Origin: Euclidia mi
Taxonomy: Eukaryota; Arthropoda; Insecta; Lepidoptera; Erebidae
Length of the DNA stretch: 64,000 nucleotides
NCBI GenBank assembly: GCA_944739405.2
Contig: OX123193.2
Coordinates: 25,347,516-25,411,515 of the forward strand
Direction: 5' to 3'
Below are positions 11,342 through 23,009 of the stretch, piece by piece; position 1 is the stretch's first letter, and every line of letters begins with the position of its first letter. Made by a program: the position numbers and the translations under genes. The notes below the pieces were generated by a model. It saw only the letters and a list, made by a program, of their open reading frames with translations, was not told the origin of the DNA and did not search any database.

Positions 11342-12052
11342 CTGCAACACATGCCACACACTTGCTTTACGATATACGACACATACTACTCAATGCAGTT
11401 TCTTAATTACGAGACAGACACGGAAAGTTTACCATTATCTTGGCGTCATCGTGGTAACATCCAAGACAAGACAAGACAGCCGGTTTTGGCACCCGAATTC
11501 ATTTGTGGCGCACGGATCCATTGTTGGGACTCGTGTGCGTTTTCCGAGGCCAGCGGCACACATATATTATAATTCTACACGTTCAAAAATTCTGCTGATG
11601 CTGAGATTCGATATTAAGGGATGATGAACCAGATGTAGAGTTTCTGAATCTACTTATTATCACTATCCCAGTGCAAAATATGGAAATTCACCGTCCGTTA
11701 GCAAAACATATTGTTATATTAATTTCTGACTGTCAAATTGACCACTCTGCTTCGATTAAGTATACATGCTATATGAATGATAATGGATATATATAATGAA
11801 CGCTAGATTAGTGATCATAGGCATTGAACATGGACTTGACTTTGCCTGTGGGCACAAATGTCTCTTTTTCATTTCTTGTGAAACTGTCAATTATTATAGC
11901 ATTTCTTGTCGATCTGTCAATTATTGTAGCATTTCTTGTCGAACTGTCCATTTTGGACCAATTATTTATGACCAAAAGCTAATCTTGACAGTTCGATAAG
12001 AAATTCTCAGTCCATGTGGCATGGGTGTGGTAGTGGTATAGTATGTACGTAC
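11342..12052 (-). other. pnt: pnt intron containing a 30-bp tandem repeat and hairpin
   Basis: An intron between two pnt exons. It contains three copies of a 30-bp unit starting ATTTCTTGT (11871-11953, the last partial) followed by an inverted copy at 11987-12004. The third unit and the inverted copy can pair to form a hairpin. Confidence 0.85.
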
Positions 12053-12211
12053 CGGTGAAGCAGGGCCCCGTGGCGGGGTAGGCGAGCTTGTCCTGCGGCA
12101 GCAGTGCGTGCTGGTCGGCGGGCCACTCGCTCCACTCAGCTCCGCACGCGCCGCCGTACTCCTGCACGTAGCCCTCGCCGTAACCTTCGCCGCCGTAGCG
12201 ACCGCCACCGC
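12053..12211 (-). CDS. pnt: pnt exon: Gly-rich linker before the ETS domain
   Basis: A 159-base exon, phase 1 at both ends. It opens with a short glycine/tyrosine run (GGGRYGGEGYGEGYVQEYGG) and continues ACGAEWSEWPADQHALLPQD, KLAYPATGPCFT, with the split glycine completing CFTG. The last part leads straight into the ETS domain and corresponds to the region that flanks and modulates the ETS fold in ETS1/2 and Pointed. The acceptor is TTTGTGCAG above 12211; the donor is G|GTACGT below 12053. The exon is strongly GC-rich against an AT-rich intron background. Because both ends are phase 1, skipping would keep the frame and remove only linker. Confidence 0.95.
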
Positions 12212-13920
12212 CTGCACAAACATTACATCTGGTTAGACATGTGCTTCATCAAGTAAATACCAGTTTGTCTCAAAGTGTTTTATAACGCCCTCTAAGCAGA
12301 ATTAATTGCATTTATCTTTCTTTTTCTTGTGGAAGTACTGATTCGCTAAAGAGGCTAGAGAAAATCGCACGAATGGGGGAGGAAAGAGGTTATTATTTTA
12401 TTTTAACTAATTAAATTATTAAGTAATGAAGTGAAAGAAGCTATAGTCATGTGTCACACTATGCATATTTAAGTAAATATCGAGATCCCCTTGAAAAGAA
12501 TTGATTCTCAAAGTATTTATACCCTTGTACAATTTGTTACGCACATACGTAGTTAATTATCGAAGTCCATTGTGTAGTTTTCAATGGGGCTGACCAATTC
12601 ATTGGAGGCTATTAGTGTGATTTTAGAACATTCGAGTGAATGTTAACTGATTCTGAATATGCTTTATAAATTTTAAACTAGTTTCATTTATAGCAGCGTG
12701 GCTAGAATCATTTTAAAATCAGGATCATTATATGCGTCCGCGCAATATCTGAGTACATTGGGGTCATTTTTTAATTTAACCCAGTGTAACGTTTCTCCAC
12801 AAACAGACTCATTTGTGTTCGGTTGTAAAAAAATCATCAGATCTCTGATGTTTGTTTTGAATTATGAATCCTAAAATAAAGTATAACATTGAACTAACAC
12901 CAATTAGAGCTTGTGTCCTCGATGACATGTAAAAATGTTTCAGAAACGTGATCCGTCCTGAATTAATGACCACATGAAAGATTCAATTTTGTTAACGACC
13001 CTGTCTGAAATTGTACACCGTGGTTAATTAAACCCGAGTGTCCGAACGCTGTGATCTTCGCAGATACGTTGTATGGTGTCATTATGTGATGTGATGGCCA
13101 GTTTTATGGCTTTGCTTTAAACAGTAGCTGTCACTGACTCTTTTTACCATAGTTGTGGTGTGATTTGAGTCACCTTTGAACATTTGTTATTCGCTATCTT
13201 AGCATTAATAGTCTATTATAAGGTAAACGTCCCAATAGCCGTGAAATTCTGAACTTCGCTGACTTTGCAGGTCTGCTATGTTAAGGTTAAAAGACTAACA
13301 AAAATGAAATTTACGGATGTTTATAGATAATTTATTCTAGTTTTCGAGCAATTTTATAGCTTTTGATATATATGACGTTCAGAATACTTTAATTTAAATA
13401 AAGTTTGAAAAGACCCATTTGTACCAGTATCCGGTAGATTTGTCTTAGTAAACGGTAGATTGTCCCAGATACCGGCAAATTTTAACCGCGAATTTGAACC
13501 CTATTTGCTTTGTGTTAAAGTTTATAATATTTGAACTTTTTATTTTTAAATATTGTGTTATGTAATTGTTATGTATCTAAAGGGGCCAAAGAAAAGATTT
13601 TTATTGAAATATATTTCAAAGGAAATCACAAGCAAGAATTAAAATTGTCGTTATACCATGTTTATATCTTTTCAACTGCTTTGTAAAATAAACTAAAAAC
13701 AAACAAAAGTAGACCTACATCACACTATTTTTGAACTTTTAAAATTATTGTTAGAAGTGAATTCTTACAGTTATTTTCTTTGGCTTTAAGCTAAACAACA
13801 AAATTGTTATGTACTTTTCTGAAAAGAGATCAAAATCTAAGATACAAAACAATTAACTACAGGTACAAGAAAATTTCGTATGCGCTTGGTTTAATTACAA
13901 TTTAGGTACAATCTATAGCT
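12212..13920 (-). other. pnt: pnt intron, first part
   Basis: AT-rich intron with no gene. A word around ACCAGTATCCGGTAGA (about 13420-13440) recurs near 15957 (ACCAGTATCCGGTAAA), suggesting an unclassified repeat in this intron. Confidence 0.6.
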
Positions 13921-13924
13921 TCGC

Positions 13925-14095
13925 AAGGCCCTTTCTTTAATAGAAAAACTCACGCACTAGGATAAACCCAGTGTCGCGGGAGTCTTTACCAACATACAAC
14001 CGACACGATGAACACCCAGTATTGAACCCACAACACTAGCCAAGTGCCGAGGTGGCCTCTTAAACCACGACGCCAACCGTGCAGTCAGCTCAACA
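13925..14095 (-). mobile_element. tRNA-headed SINE, family D
   Basis: The reverse complement resembles the SINE nested in the LINE at 1580-1825: tRNA-like head at the right (to about 14092) and the CACTAGGATAAACCCAGTG-type body at the left. The box B is more decayed than in that copy. It abuts the 3' end of the RTE fragment. Confidence 0.75.
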
Positions 14096-15445
14096 ACCAC
14101 TCTTTGTTTTGCTGAAATTGGGCCTTCTCTCTAAGACTTGTCTGCTCCATCGGTCGTCGGTCCTTCGGGAGACGTGGCCAGCTCATTGCCACTTTAGACT
14201 GCTTATACGGCGAACTATGTCGGTGACTCCAGTTTTCTTCCTGATGAGCTCGTTGCGAATTCTATCCTTTAGAGAGACTCCGAGCATAGCTCGATCCATA
14301 GTACGCTGAGCTATTTTATATCTATGGACCAGCACTATCGTGAGTGTCCAGATTTCAGCACCGTATTTCATTACTAGTAGGAAGCATTGGTTGAAGACTT
14401 TTGTCTTGAGGCTTTGCGGGATAGGCGACGAGAAGATCCGACGTAGCTTACCGAATGCTGCCCACACCAACTGAATCCACTTATCGATTTCCTTCTCGAA
14501 GCTGTGTCTACCCAACTGTATTACTTGCCCCAGGTATGTCAACAACAGTATGTCACTGTTGCACAACTTTGAGCAAGGAACCGTCAATGCAGGTCGGTCT
14601 AAACACGACGTGTTCATTGAATATTACCTTCGTTTTAGCCATGTTCATGCCAAGATCAATCCACCGGGGAGGCTTCCTTAAGGTCGACAGCATTCCGCTA
14701 AGCTCTTCCAACGTCTCTGCTATTCGGACGATTTCGTCAGCAAATTGAAGGTGTGAGATGTACTCGCCGTTGATATTCGTTGAACCCACTCCAGTGTCTT
14801 GTAGACATCCTCAAGTGCCTTGGTGAACAGCTTTGGAGATATTACATCCCCTTGCCGGACTCCCCTACGCAACTCTATGTATCTTAACACCTCTATATAT
14901 CGCCAGCTAATGCGTCATCGTTGCAGGCTGTCAAGAACTGCCCAGGTTTCGATAGAGTCGAAGGCTTTCTGGTGGTCCACGAATGCCATACACAGCGGCT
15001 GGTTGTACTCATGGGTCTTCAGTATGGATGTGGTCCACGGTGATGAAGCCTTTTTGAAACCCGCCTTGCACTGATGGCTGGAAGTCGTCGAGTCGTTTGT
15101 TACAACCCTCGAGAACAACTTGTAGATATGGTTCAGGAGTGAAATGGATCTGTAATTCTTCAATAAAGTCTTGCAACCTTTTTTTAAGATTAGAATCACC
15201 ACACACCCGCTCCAGTTTTGAACCTTTGTGGATGACGGTATTGAAAAGACTTGCTAGCTCTCTCAAGGTTGTGTCTCCACCTGCTCAGAGGAGTTCTGTA
15301 GTGATGCCGACATCACCAGGAGCTTTATTTTTCCTAATTTGCTCTAATGGCATCAGTAACTCACTCTGTTTGATATCCGGGATAGGTAACTTCGGTAAAG
15401 TAGCTCGAGGGCTCTGTGGTCGTCCAATTGGTCTGTCACGTTGAA
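14096..15445 (-). mobile_element. RTE-type LINE fragment (reverse transcriptase), dead
   Basis: The minus strand reads, across at least three frames, a reverse transcriptase: a fragment with IRKNKAPGDVGITTELL near 15300, KTLLKNYRSISLLNHIYKLF near 15150, GGFQKGFITVDHIHT near 15040, AFVDHQKAFDSIE near 14960, LQFADEIVRIAETLEELSG near 14720 (FADE where FADD is expected), and the C-terminal tail YGAEIWTLT, RTMDRAMLGVSLKDRIRNE, KLKWQ-type near 14200. These are hallmarks of RTE-clade elements. The endonuclease half is missing. Frameshifts and the changed catalytic motif show that it is not functional. It lies in a pnt intron in the sense orientation. Confidence 0.88.
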
Positions 15446-16683
15446 CTCATGTTTCAGTGGAACTCCTCTTTCAGTTGAACTCAACTATGGTTTGAAATCT
15501 ACTTTGAGTTGAAGTCAACTTTGACAACGCATCATCAAACTTTGGTTGCCATATAAGATCAGAGTACTCGTCAATACGATTGAAACGAGCTCAAACTCGA
15601 TGGGCTTGTGTCGTTTTATTGCGGAGTTCCTATGGCCACTTTCCAGCTCCATCATGCGAGTACTATATACAAATTAAGAAATGGGAGCAGAGCACCGTTT
15701 TATTTTTCATTATAAATAAGTATTTATGCCTCGTAATAAAATACGTTTTGAAATATTAAACATCAAGCCCTTGCATATGATAGGGTTTAGAATCAAGTGG
15801 TAGTGTACGTCTCAGCATCAGGCAGAATATAAATAATGTTATAATTAATACTCTACTACTACACTACTACAGTTTCAAAGGATAATGAGACTTATTGCAA
15901 GGCACTAAGGTGCAGTAATGGGCTGCGGTGCAACGGGTAGCACGAAGTTAACTCGTGTACCAGTATCCGGTAAAAAAGGGTATAATATTGCCGGGTACTG
16001 GGTCGTGTAGGGGTTTCTGAGTCCCAGTAAATGTAATATGCCAAAATACTTACTATTTCATTAAATTCATCGCCGCTTATGGACTATATCGCGAGATAAT
16101 TAACTCAAATATTTAAGTAAATAAACACTCTCACCGTGCCGCTATCCGCAGCAATATGATAAGCAAACCAATACAATGTGGTAGCTTCCTAGTTTAGTGA
16201 CAGAACCTCGAAATTCCACAAAATTTTCGCATACCACACTCTCATTGTAGTATAGTTTTGCAACCATTACAGTTATTGAGCAGCGTTTATATTATAATTA
16301 TACGAAATAATATCAAGTTTGTATTGCAATTCTCAAACTTCAATATTCTTTTGGTAGAAACCTACAAAATGATAAAAACCGACTAGTTACTGGGTACCGG
16401 GACACTGCCGGAATTACGTACGTTTACCTTACTGGATTTCTGAGAGTACCTGAGTAAGGAATCATAGCGAAACTAACCAACGACAAAAAAATAAATCAAG
16501 GCTCAGCCAGAACTCATGCCAGAAGACCGTGGAGTCAAAACAGCATATCTGGGTGGACACGTCGTCGTCGTAACGGCTGACGTTCGCCCTAGGTACAGAT
16601 AGACTGATGTGCTGGACTCAGACCCTTCCTGTCTTTATTTCAAAGTGCAAGACTCAATTCAGGTCACTGACCCAAATGAGTAG
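15446..16683 (-). other. pnt: pnt intron, no gene seen
   Basis: AT-rich intron. Around 15440-15535 there are several imperfect copies of a GTTGAACTC / AGTTGAAGTC-like word. The CCGGTA-type word shared with 13.4 kb is near 15957. Confidence 0.5.
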
Positions 16684-16862
16684 CATTGGCATATCTAGGT
16701 TCATATTTCAGGGGAGGGGGGCAAGGTGTTCAAAATGTAATAGTGTGAAGTTTCTTAGGTGTCCAGTCCAGATTTCGAATCAGTGACCAAAATTCTGGGA
16801 GGGCACTAGACCATACTGGGGTGGGTACGTCCCTCCTGCTAGGTACGCTTATGAGTATATAA
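16684..16862. repeat. dispersed repeat, family E, beside a splice donor
   Basis: Shares ATTGGCATA..CTAG at its left and CCATACTGGGGTGG near its right with 54941-55100. The shared CCATACTGGGG word sits about 54 bases from the donor of the adjacent exon. The class of the repeat is not known. Confidence 0.7.
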
Positions 16863-16874
16863 GAGAGTAGGTAC

Positions 16875-17123
16875 CTCTGGGGTAAGGCTTGGTGTAGGGA
16901 TGCGGCTGGTACTTGGGCTCGTGCGTGAGCAGCGGCTGCGTGTGCGCATGCGCGTGGTGGTAGTAGTCGTCGAGGTAGGGCTGCGCGGCGGGCGCGGGCG
17001 CGGGCGCCGCGGGGTACTCCGGCGGGTAGTACTCGTCCAGAGGCGACGTCGCCGGCGCACCGCCGCCGCTCGCCTCGCTGTAGTACGTGTTCGTCTCGCG
17101 GGGACCGCCTGTCGTGTAGCCAC
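16875..17123 (-). CDS. pnt: pnt exon: Tyr/Pro/His-rich linker, common to both isoforms
   Basis: A 249-base exon, phase 1 at both ends, coding 82 residues plus split glycines: GYTTGGPRETNTYYSEASGG, then GAPATSPLDEYYPPEYPAAP, a PAPAPAA stretch, YLDDYYHHAHAHTQPLLTHE and PKYQPHPYTKPYPR. It is rich in Tyr, Pro, Ala and His, has no folded domain, and looks like a disordered transactivation or linker segment. TSPLDEYY contains a minimal SP site that a proline-directed kinase could use; this is inference. The acceptor is GTTGCAG above 17123; the donor is AGAG|GTACCT. This is the exon to which both the P1 first exon and the last PNT exon splice, since both end in phase 1. The exon has very high GC. 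Confidence 0.93.
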
Positions 17124-17759
17124 CTGCAACAAATACGACACACCATTGAAACTATTGGTGAGATATGACTGGGAAGTATTGCCAAACAAATCGGCAATTT
17201 ATGCAGCACCTGTGGGACAGTACATATACGGGGTAGATGATGGTAATATTCTTGCCTAAAAGCGGTGCCTTTCGTAGACTGCTTCAGGATCTATCATCAT
17301 TGCCGATATCTAAGTAATTTATGCCTTTATTACCACAGACGTTTCAAAACCGACGAATTTCAGCCAACGTTTTTTAGTATCTCGTATTCCACATCGACAT
17401 TCTATCTCAGCCAGACAAATTTCCATTAAAAAATCAGTACATGCAGTATGTCGAGGCGTGTTGGCGCGGGTACCGAAGCGCGACGGTCGCGGTTCACGGC
17501 GCGCCCTTTGTTCTGCGCGTGCGCCGCCGGACCCACACACCTCACACCCCCCCTTAACCTCTCTTTACCCCTCTACCCTGCCCCCTCCCGTGCCTCATAC
17601 TCGACGCACGTCACCCTGGCTCTGTCAAGTCACGGTACTGTTTCGATAGACGGTCTGTGATTTAATTGCATTTGCAAATGTTTGATAAGCCAAGGGTTAT
17701 GAAAATAGCTATGAGTACGTTGAACACCAAAATCGTTCATCCAAATTATCCTTTATGAT
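17124..17759 (-). other. pnt: start of a long pnt intron
   Basis: Upstream of the linker exon. 17450-17600 is GC- and CT-rich, with short open frames on both strands that look like composition effects. No gene is seen. Confidence 0.5.
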
Positions 17760-18025
17760 AATCATCCAAAATCATCATCATCATCCTTTAACAGTCCGCT
17801 GCTGGACTAGGCCTCTCCTTTGAAAGGAGGAATTGGCCTATTCTACCACGCTGGCCAAACGGGTTGGCATAGGTAGGGTTTGTATCAAGTTTTCCTTCTT
17901 TTACAGTGTTTTTCTCTGCATAATATGGTCCCTCTGTCGGCTCTTACGACACCCATGGGATGATATGGGGTGGTGACATTCCGTATTCTTAATCCGTCAC
18001 CACACGGATATCAATCATCCAAAAT
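17760..18025 (-). mobile_element. SINE family B with perfect 13-bp target duplication
   Basis: A 240-bp element (17773-18012) flanked by AATCATCCAAAAT at 17760-17772 and 18013-18025. In minus orientation it ends in (GATGAT)n (left edge). Two other copies are at 45886-46128 and 46833-47065. It shares the GTCCAGCAGTGGACT 3' word with RTE tails, so RTE-driven retroposition is likely. Confidence 0.9.
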
Positions 18026-21000
18026 ATCCTAATATATAGGTAAGTACCTTTGGATGAAGGCAAAATGTTGCCGACAATCTCGAAAATCGTGCTTTTGGTA
18101 GGTCTTGGGTAAAAGGAGTAACTTTAGAACAAATTAGGTGGGTAACCTACTTAACTTACATGCATCTAAGCCGATCTATTTGATCCAGTATTCGCATTGG
18201 CAATACTGTCGTCAAGTTTCGCAATATTATAATGAAGTGATATATGATTGAGCAACAATGAATATAAACACGATATCATTGGAAAGTGAGTCGTAACATT
18301 ACTTAATTTGAAACCGTTTTCCTTTGTGACCTTTACGTCAATCTGAAATCCGTACGTCAGTAATTTTCTTGGCAAAAGTGGACAGCACGCATCGACGCAG
18401 CGCGATGGTGTGATTGAACAGTTTAACAATAGTGTAGGTATGTTACAATGTACGAGACGAGTGTCCATGTGTGTGTTTATATGCATGTGTGTGTAGGGGT
18501 CACCAGTCGAGTATTGTGTGACGTTTGACCGCGCGGTGATCACATAGAGCTCTATCCTCATATCTACACTACAACGTAGCGACTGCATAGAGATTAATTA
18601 TTGGTCATGTGTGCTTTATGTACTCTATCTTCGATTTGGGTATTAAATACGTTTAAGCATTGGCGATTGATAGGTAGGATATTCTAATTTATGTGGTACG
18701 GGTCTTACCAATGTACGGACTTATCTTAAAAAAGTGGTTACATTTCCAGCTGCGGTCATCGGTCATTTCGGCCTGGTATAACCCATGCTGATAGATAGAA
18801 CTACTACTTCACCTTTCTTTTCAAACAATCGGTTACCTATGTGATCTTGATCTATTTAAAAAAATGACCTAGGTATCCATAAGAGTCACTATGCGGAGTT
18901 TTTAGGTAGAGCTTTTAATTTAGTACCTAGTTAAATTACAGTTCGTATCTGAATTAATTTTATTTACCTAATCTGCATTTGGGTACAATACCTAAGTAAC
19001 AGAAAGACGTCATAATTCCTATTTCCTTATTGATTATTTCTGTGAAATACGAATACCTAGGTAATCACTTTGATTCCAATATTTGATGCAACGAAGTCGA
19101 TTTTTTTAGATATCCTTATATATTTTGGATGTTAACGTGTAACGTGTCATAGTCACAATAATTATTTTCATAATAGTTTAACTTTTCCTTAAAATAGCTG
19201 GTCGCCGTTGATGTCTTTTATTTGTGTCGGTTGTAGATCTACTTTCTTACTTAATTTTGCCGTTATGAGAAACCCTCACCTCTTAGATTCAATTTAATAA
19301 ATATACCTATTATGTCGCCTATACCTTTGTTAACAATCTAAAATGTGTCCTCAGCAATCTTTAAAAAAACCCTCCATAAATACACTCGCGGTAACTGAGA
19401 CATTCTTCCTTTACTTACGATATATTTTGAGCTCGGGGTGAAATGTCAAACTACATTTTTAAAGCTAACAAATGATGCATTAGATGAACAAACGCGTAAA
19501 CAAATCACTCGTACGACAAATACAAGTATTTTAATGAAGCTATTGTAATGAGCGACAAATCTCACGACGGAGACACGATACTCGTAAATTGTGACAAAAA
19601 TACAGCGCGCGCGGTAAAAAGTCCCGCGGGGCTCACCTCGTGACCCCGTGCTAACTTTATTTTGTGTTTACGTGAGTTATTTAAGTGGGAATTGTTTTCG
19701 TTGCCACGCATTTTAGTTATAAGATTGATTGCGTCGTGTTCTTATTTTATATCGACTGTATTTTAATATACCTACCTACCTATTTGAACTAGGTAGTATA
19801 ATACACACTAAGTTCCTAGGTTATATTATATATATTATAGATATCGAATAGGTAAGTACAACTGATAATTATAAAATTGGTAATTATCTATTTAATTTAA
19901 AATTGGAAAGTAGGTACCTATAAATTTTTGGTGGGTTTTTTCGAAATTAACGATATAAAATTGTAATCACCTACAAGGAAGACATTCACTCACACTCACC
20001 ATTCATTATACCAACTGATTTTATCGGCAAGCTCCAATAATAACATTATTTCTTCCTTAATTTACACGTCTGCGTACAACCCAAATACATTAGCGACATA
20101 TTTTTAATAACCGCCTGTTTATAGTCGATATCCGTCACAACATCCTTCTAGCTTCATCATAAAATAATATTCAGAAAAATAAATAGTTAGACACGCCTCT
20201 ATTTACGACAGCTTAAAAAATAAAATTAAAAAAAAACAATCACGTTGAGAAAGTGTCAAGCAGTTTCTAAATTTAAAATATTAGAACGTTAAAATTCAAC
20301 TCAAATTAAAAATAAATAAATCAGATGTCGAATGCGTTTGACCCAGCGTATACGTAGTTGTAGATGTAAACTATGATAAATGATTGATCAAAAGCGTTGT
20401 GGTGGAGTGCCAGAGCAGCATCACATCTCGCAAGATCGTGTGGAGAGCGCGCAGTGATCCGTGGGCGTGCGCGAGGCGGAGCGGGGCGGGCCGACCAATC
20501 GGGCGAAGCCACGCCTCGCGCGCTCGGGTCGAAAGGTCGCACTCACACCACCGACTACAGCACGTACACGCACTCAGATTTACTTCTACAAGTTCTATAA
20601 TACTACTGTATCGGTCTACACAAAATACTCACTCAAATGAAAATAAATGAACTTAACTACCTAATTGTGTACAGTTACGTATGTGTGTATGTTAAGGTTT
20701 AACCTATAATAACTATAAGGCTTAATTCAGATTGGGTTAGGTTATTTTCTGTAAGGTAAACCTAAGTCTTGCCTGCTAATCTCATGTTTATAAAGTAATA
20801 GGTATGCTCTACAATTATTCTGAATACGTACAGCATACATATACATCTACTTACATGAGAAACTTGTATGTGTAAGTACTTTCATTGTATATCAACTCAT
20901 AGGTATCTGTTTGAAATAAAAGCTTGTAGTCTCCTACCTACTAAGTTTACCGACTCATAGGTACTCATTATAGGTCTGCACGAACGGCGTAGTGGTTTAA

Positions 21001-22300
21001 GAGACCGCCTTGCCCTTCAGCATTTCGAGTGTTGTGGGTTCTCTACATGTGCGAAAATTGCTTGTGATCATGAAATTATCGTTTTGAATCTTGGTGGCTC
21101 TGTATCTAATTGGTTCTAAATATGCTCTAAGATGCTACACTGTAGATGCAAATAACTGTACCTATTAACGGTATTTTAAATTACAAAATATGGCGTCTCT
21201 ACATTTAACTATTTGTAACTCCAAAAACTGTTAACTTCACAATGAGATCAGGGCGGAGAGCTGATAGGGACAGCAGAATGACGTAGGTTCAGGGACCAAA
21301 TTTATCAGTAGGTAACCGAATGCTGACAGGTTGTCTCATTTAGGAACATAATTTTTTCTGTGTTGAGCTGATTTTCTATGTGCAAATCACATGTCACTTA
21401 CATCATTAACACAAAGAAAACCACTCTGCTTATTATTTTCCATAAAATAAACATTAGGTAAGTTCATTTGGTGGTCAAGCCATTATGAGGACGAAACAAA
21501 TTTTTCCCTTCAAGTACACTATCTAATTTTTAATTATTTATTATCAATAATCTGCTTCAGTGACGTAGATAGGCTAAGAATATCGGCTCGCATTTCCTTT
21601 GACCTTAAGATTTTTTACAGATAAGTAGGTAGGTATATAAGTTTAGTTTTCACATAACTTTATCTTCTATCTCTTTTTCACAAGGTACACCATTACCCAC
21701 TATTTTACTTTTTTTTTCAAATTTTTTTTTCCGAACTAGGTTGTCTGGAAGAAATCGCAATGTGCGATAAGACCGCCCTTGTACCAGTAGTTTTAAGTTT
21801 TCAATGTAATTTATTGTAATATTGTTTATTTACTTACTGGTGTACAACAAAGTGTTTATCTATCTATCTATTTTGATAAAATGTACCTACACCTGTGTAG
21901 GTAGGTATGCCTATGTATGAATGTAGTGTGCACTCTTTTATACCTACGTGTTTCAGAAACGTGACAAATATAAACCAGCACGATCACAATTTTCTATGAA
22001 ATACACAAATAATATTTGAATAACCTTTGAAGTAAGTAAGAAGGTATCATAACTAAGGGGAGATTATTTTTCTCGGGTAGAGCTAACATAACCTCAAAGC
22101 AAAAATATATAACCAATGCCAAAACAAAAATGATTTACAGCTGACTTTAGTAGGAAGCTTCAGGTGTGTGAAAACATCACCAAAACACGAAATTAAGATA
22201 ATATTCTCCACAGGTTGACTGACGATAAAATCCATCCATCTGACTAGCATTTTGTAGCAGGCTAAATCCTTGTACTCCTGACTCACAATGTTATTGTAAC
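18026..22300 (-). other. pnt: pnt intron: AT-rich, with one GC-rich patch
   Basis: No exon was found. A SINE family D fragment in plus orientation is at 20985-21060. A compact GC-rich patch at 20435-20570 carries a GC box (GGGGCGGGCC) next to a CCAAT-type word (GACCAATCGG) and CACGCCT; it is promoter- or enhancer-like. 19600-19650 is a smaller CpG-rich patch. Confidence 0.55.
20435..20570. promoter_or_regulatory. CpG-rich intronic patch with GC box and CCAAT word
   Basis: Rich in CpG within a strongly AT-rich intron. Contains GGGGCGGGCC followed within about 5 bases by CCAAT, and CACGCCTCGCGCGCTCG. This is a candidate enhancer or alternative promoter; no transcript evidence can be read from the sequence. 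Confidence 0.35.
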
Positions 22301-22304
22301 TCAA

Positions 22305-22365
22305 ATTATGAGGGGCCTATGTCCAGCAGTGGACTGCGAAAAGCTGTATGATGATGATGCTCTGT
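22305..22365 (+). mobile_element. RTE-type 3' tail fragment
   Basis: GGCCTATGTCCAGCAGTGGA followed by a (GAT)n tail, the usual end of lepidopteran RTE elements. Only the extreme 3' end is present. Similar remnants are at about 10325-10385 and 46362-46415. Confidence 0.7.
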
Positions 22366-22830
22366 TAATAGTACCCACCTAGATAGGGATTCTTTAGATA
22401 ACCTTAAAACAAATATAAAAAGACTCAATAATTACGACATTTAAAAAAATAATATATATTTTCTAGTTGAGTTAAATAAAATAAAACAAGAGTACCTAAT
22501 CAACGACATCTAACTAGTTTTGTTATAATTAAGATTGTTTACCACGCAAAGGTTACGTGGAATTGTTTTTAACTTCAGTCTGAGTTGAATGCCGGCTAGG
22601 CAGCTAAACTATTCTAGTTAAGATCAGATATATGATACCTACTCAAGATTAAACATCAACACATACATACGTTGGTAGTACTTATAAGTGGATATGTAAA
22701 TAAAAGACTCTGTTTTTTTTATTATTTGATACGTTTACTCGAATAGTATTTGAAAAAGTTTTTATTCTCGATTCGATGTTGCCCGCTATCTATCCTTTCC
22801 ACACGGAAACTCTAGAAGTCTATGGTCTAC

Positions 22831-23009
22831 GACCTCTACATACTACAGTATGTAGAGGTCTACATACTATCTACAGTATGTGTCTACATACATGCAGACA
22901 CATACACTGAGAAATAAACGTGCTGTTCATAATTTTTGTAACGATTTTTTGTTTTGAATATGCACAAAGTGAATAAGGAATGTATTAATACACATTCCTT
23001 ATTCACTTT
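22831..23009. repeat. cluster of three hairpins within 180 bp
   Basis: Hairpin 1 is 22831-22860, with 14-bp perfect arms (GACCTCTACATACT) and a 2-base loop. Hairpin 2 has arms GTATGTGTCT (22876-22885) and AGACACATAC (22896-22905). Hairpin 3 has 18-bp perfect arms at 22966-22983 and 22992-23009 with an 8-base loop. Confidence 0.92.

Noticed and set aside
14820..15444. plus-strand proteins in the RTE region
   Set aside because: The minus strand of the same DNA reads a recognisable RTE reverse transcriptase, so the plus frames are shadows.
16900..17259. 119-codon plus-strand protein opposite a pnt exon
   Set aside because: Valine/arginine-rich shadow of the GC-rich linker exon on the other strand, which is supported by splice sites and phase.
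22831..23009. CRISPR array or bacterial terminator
   Set aside because: The hairpins have different sequences and irregular spacing and sit in a eukaryotic intron.
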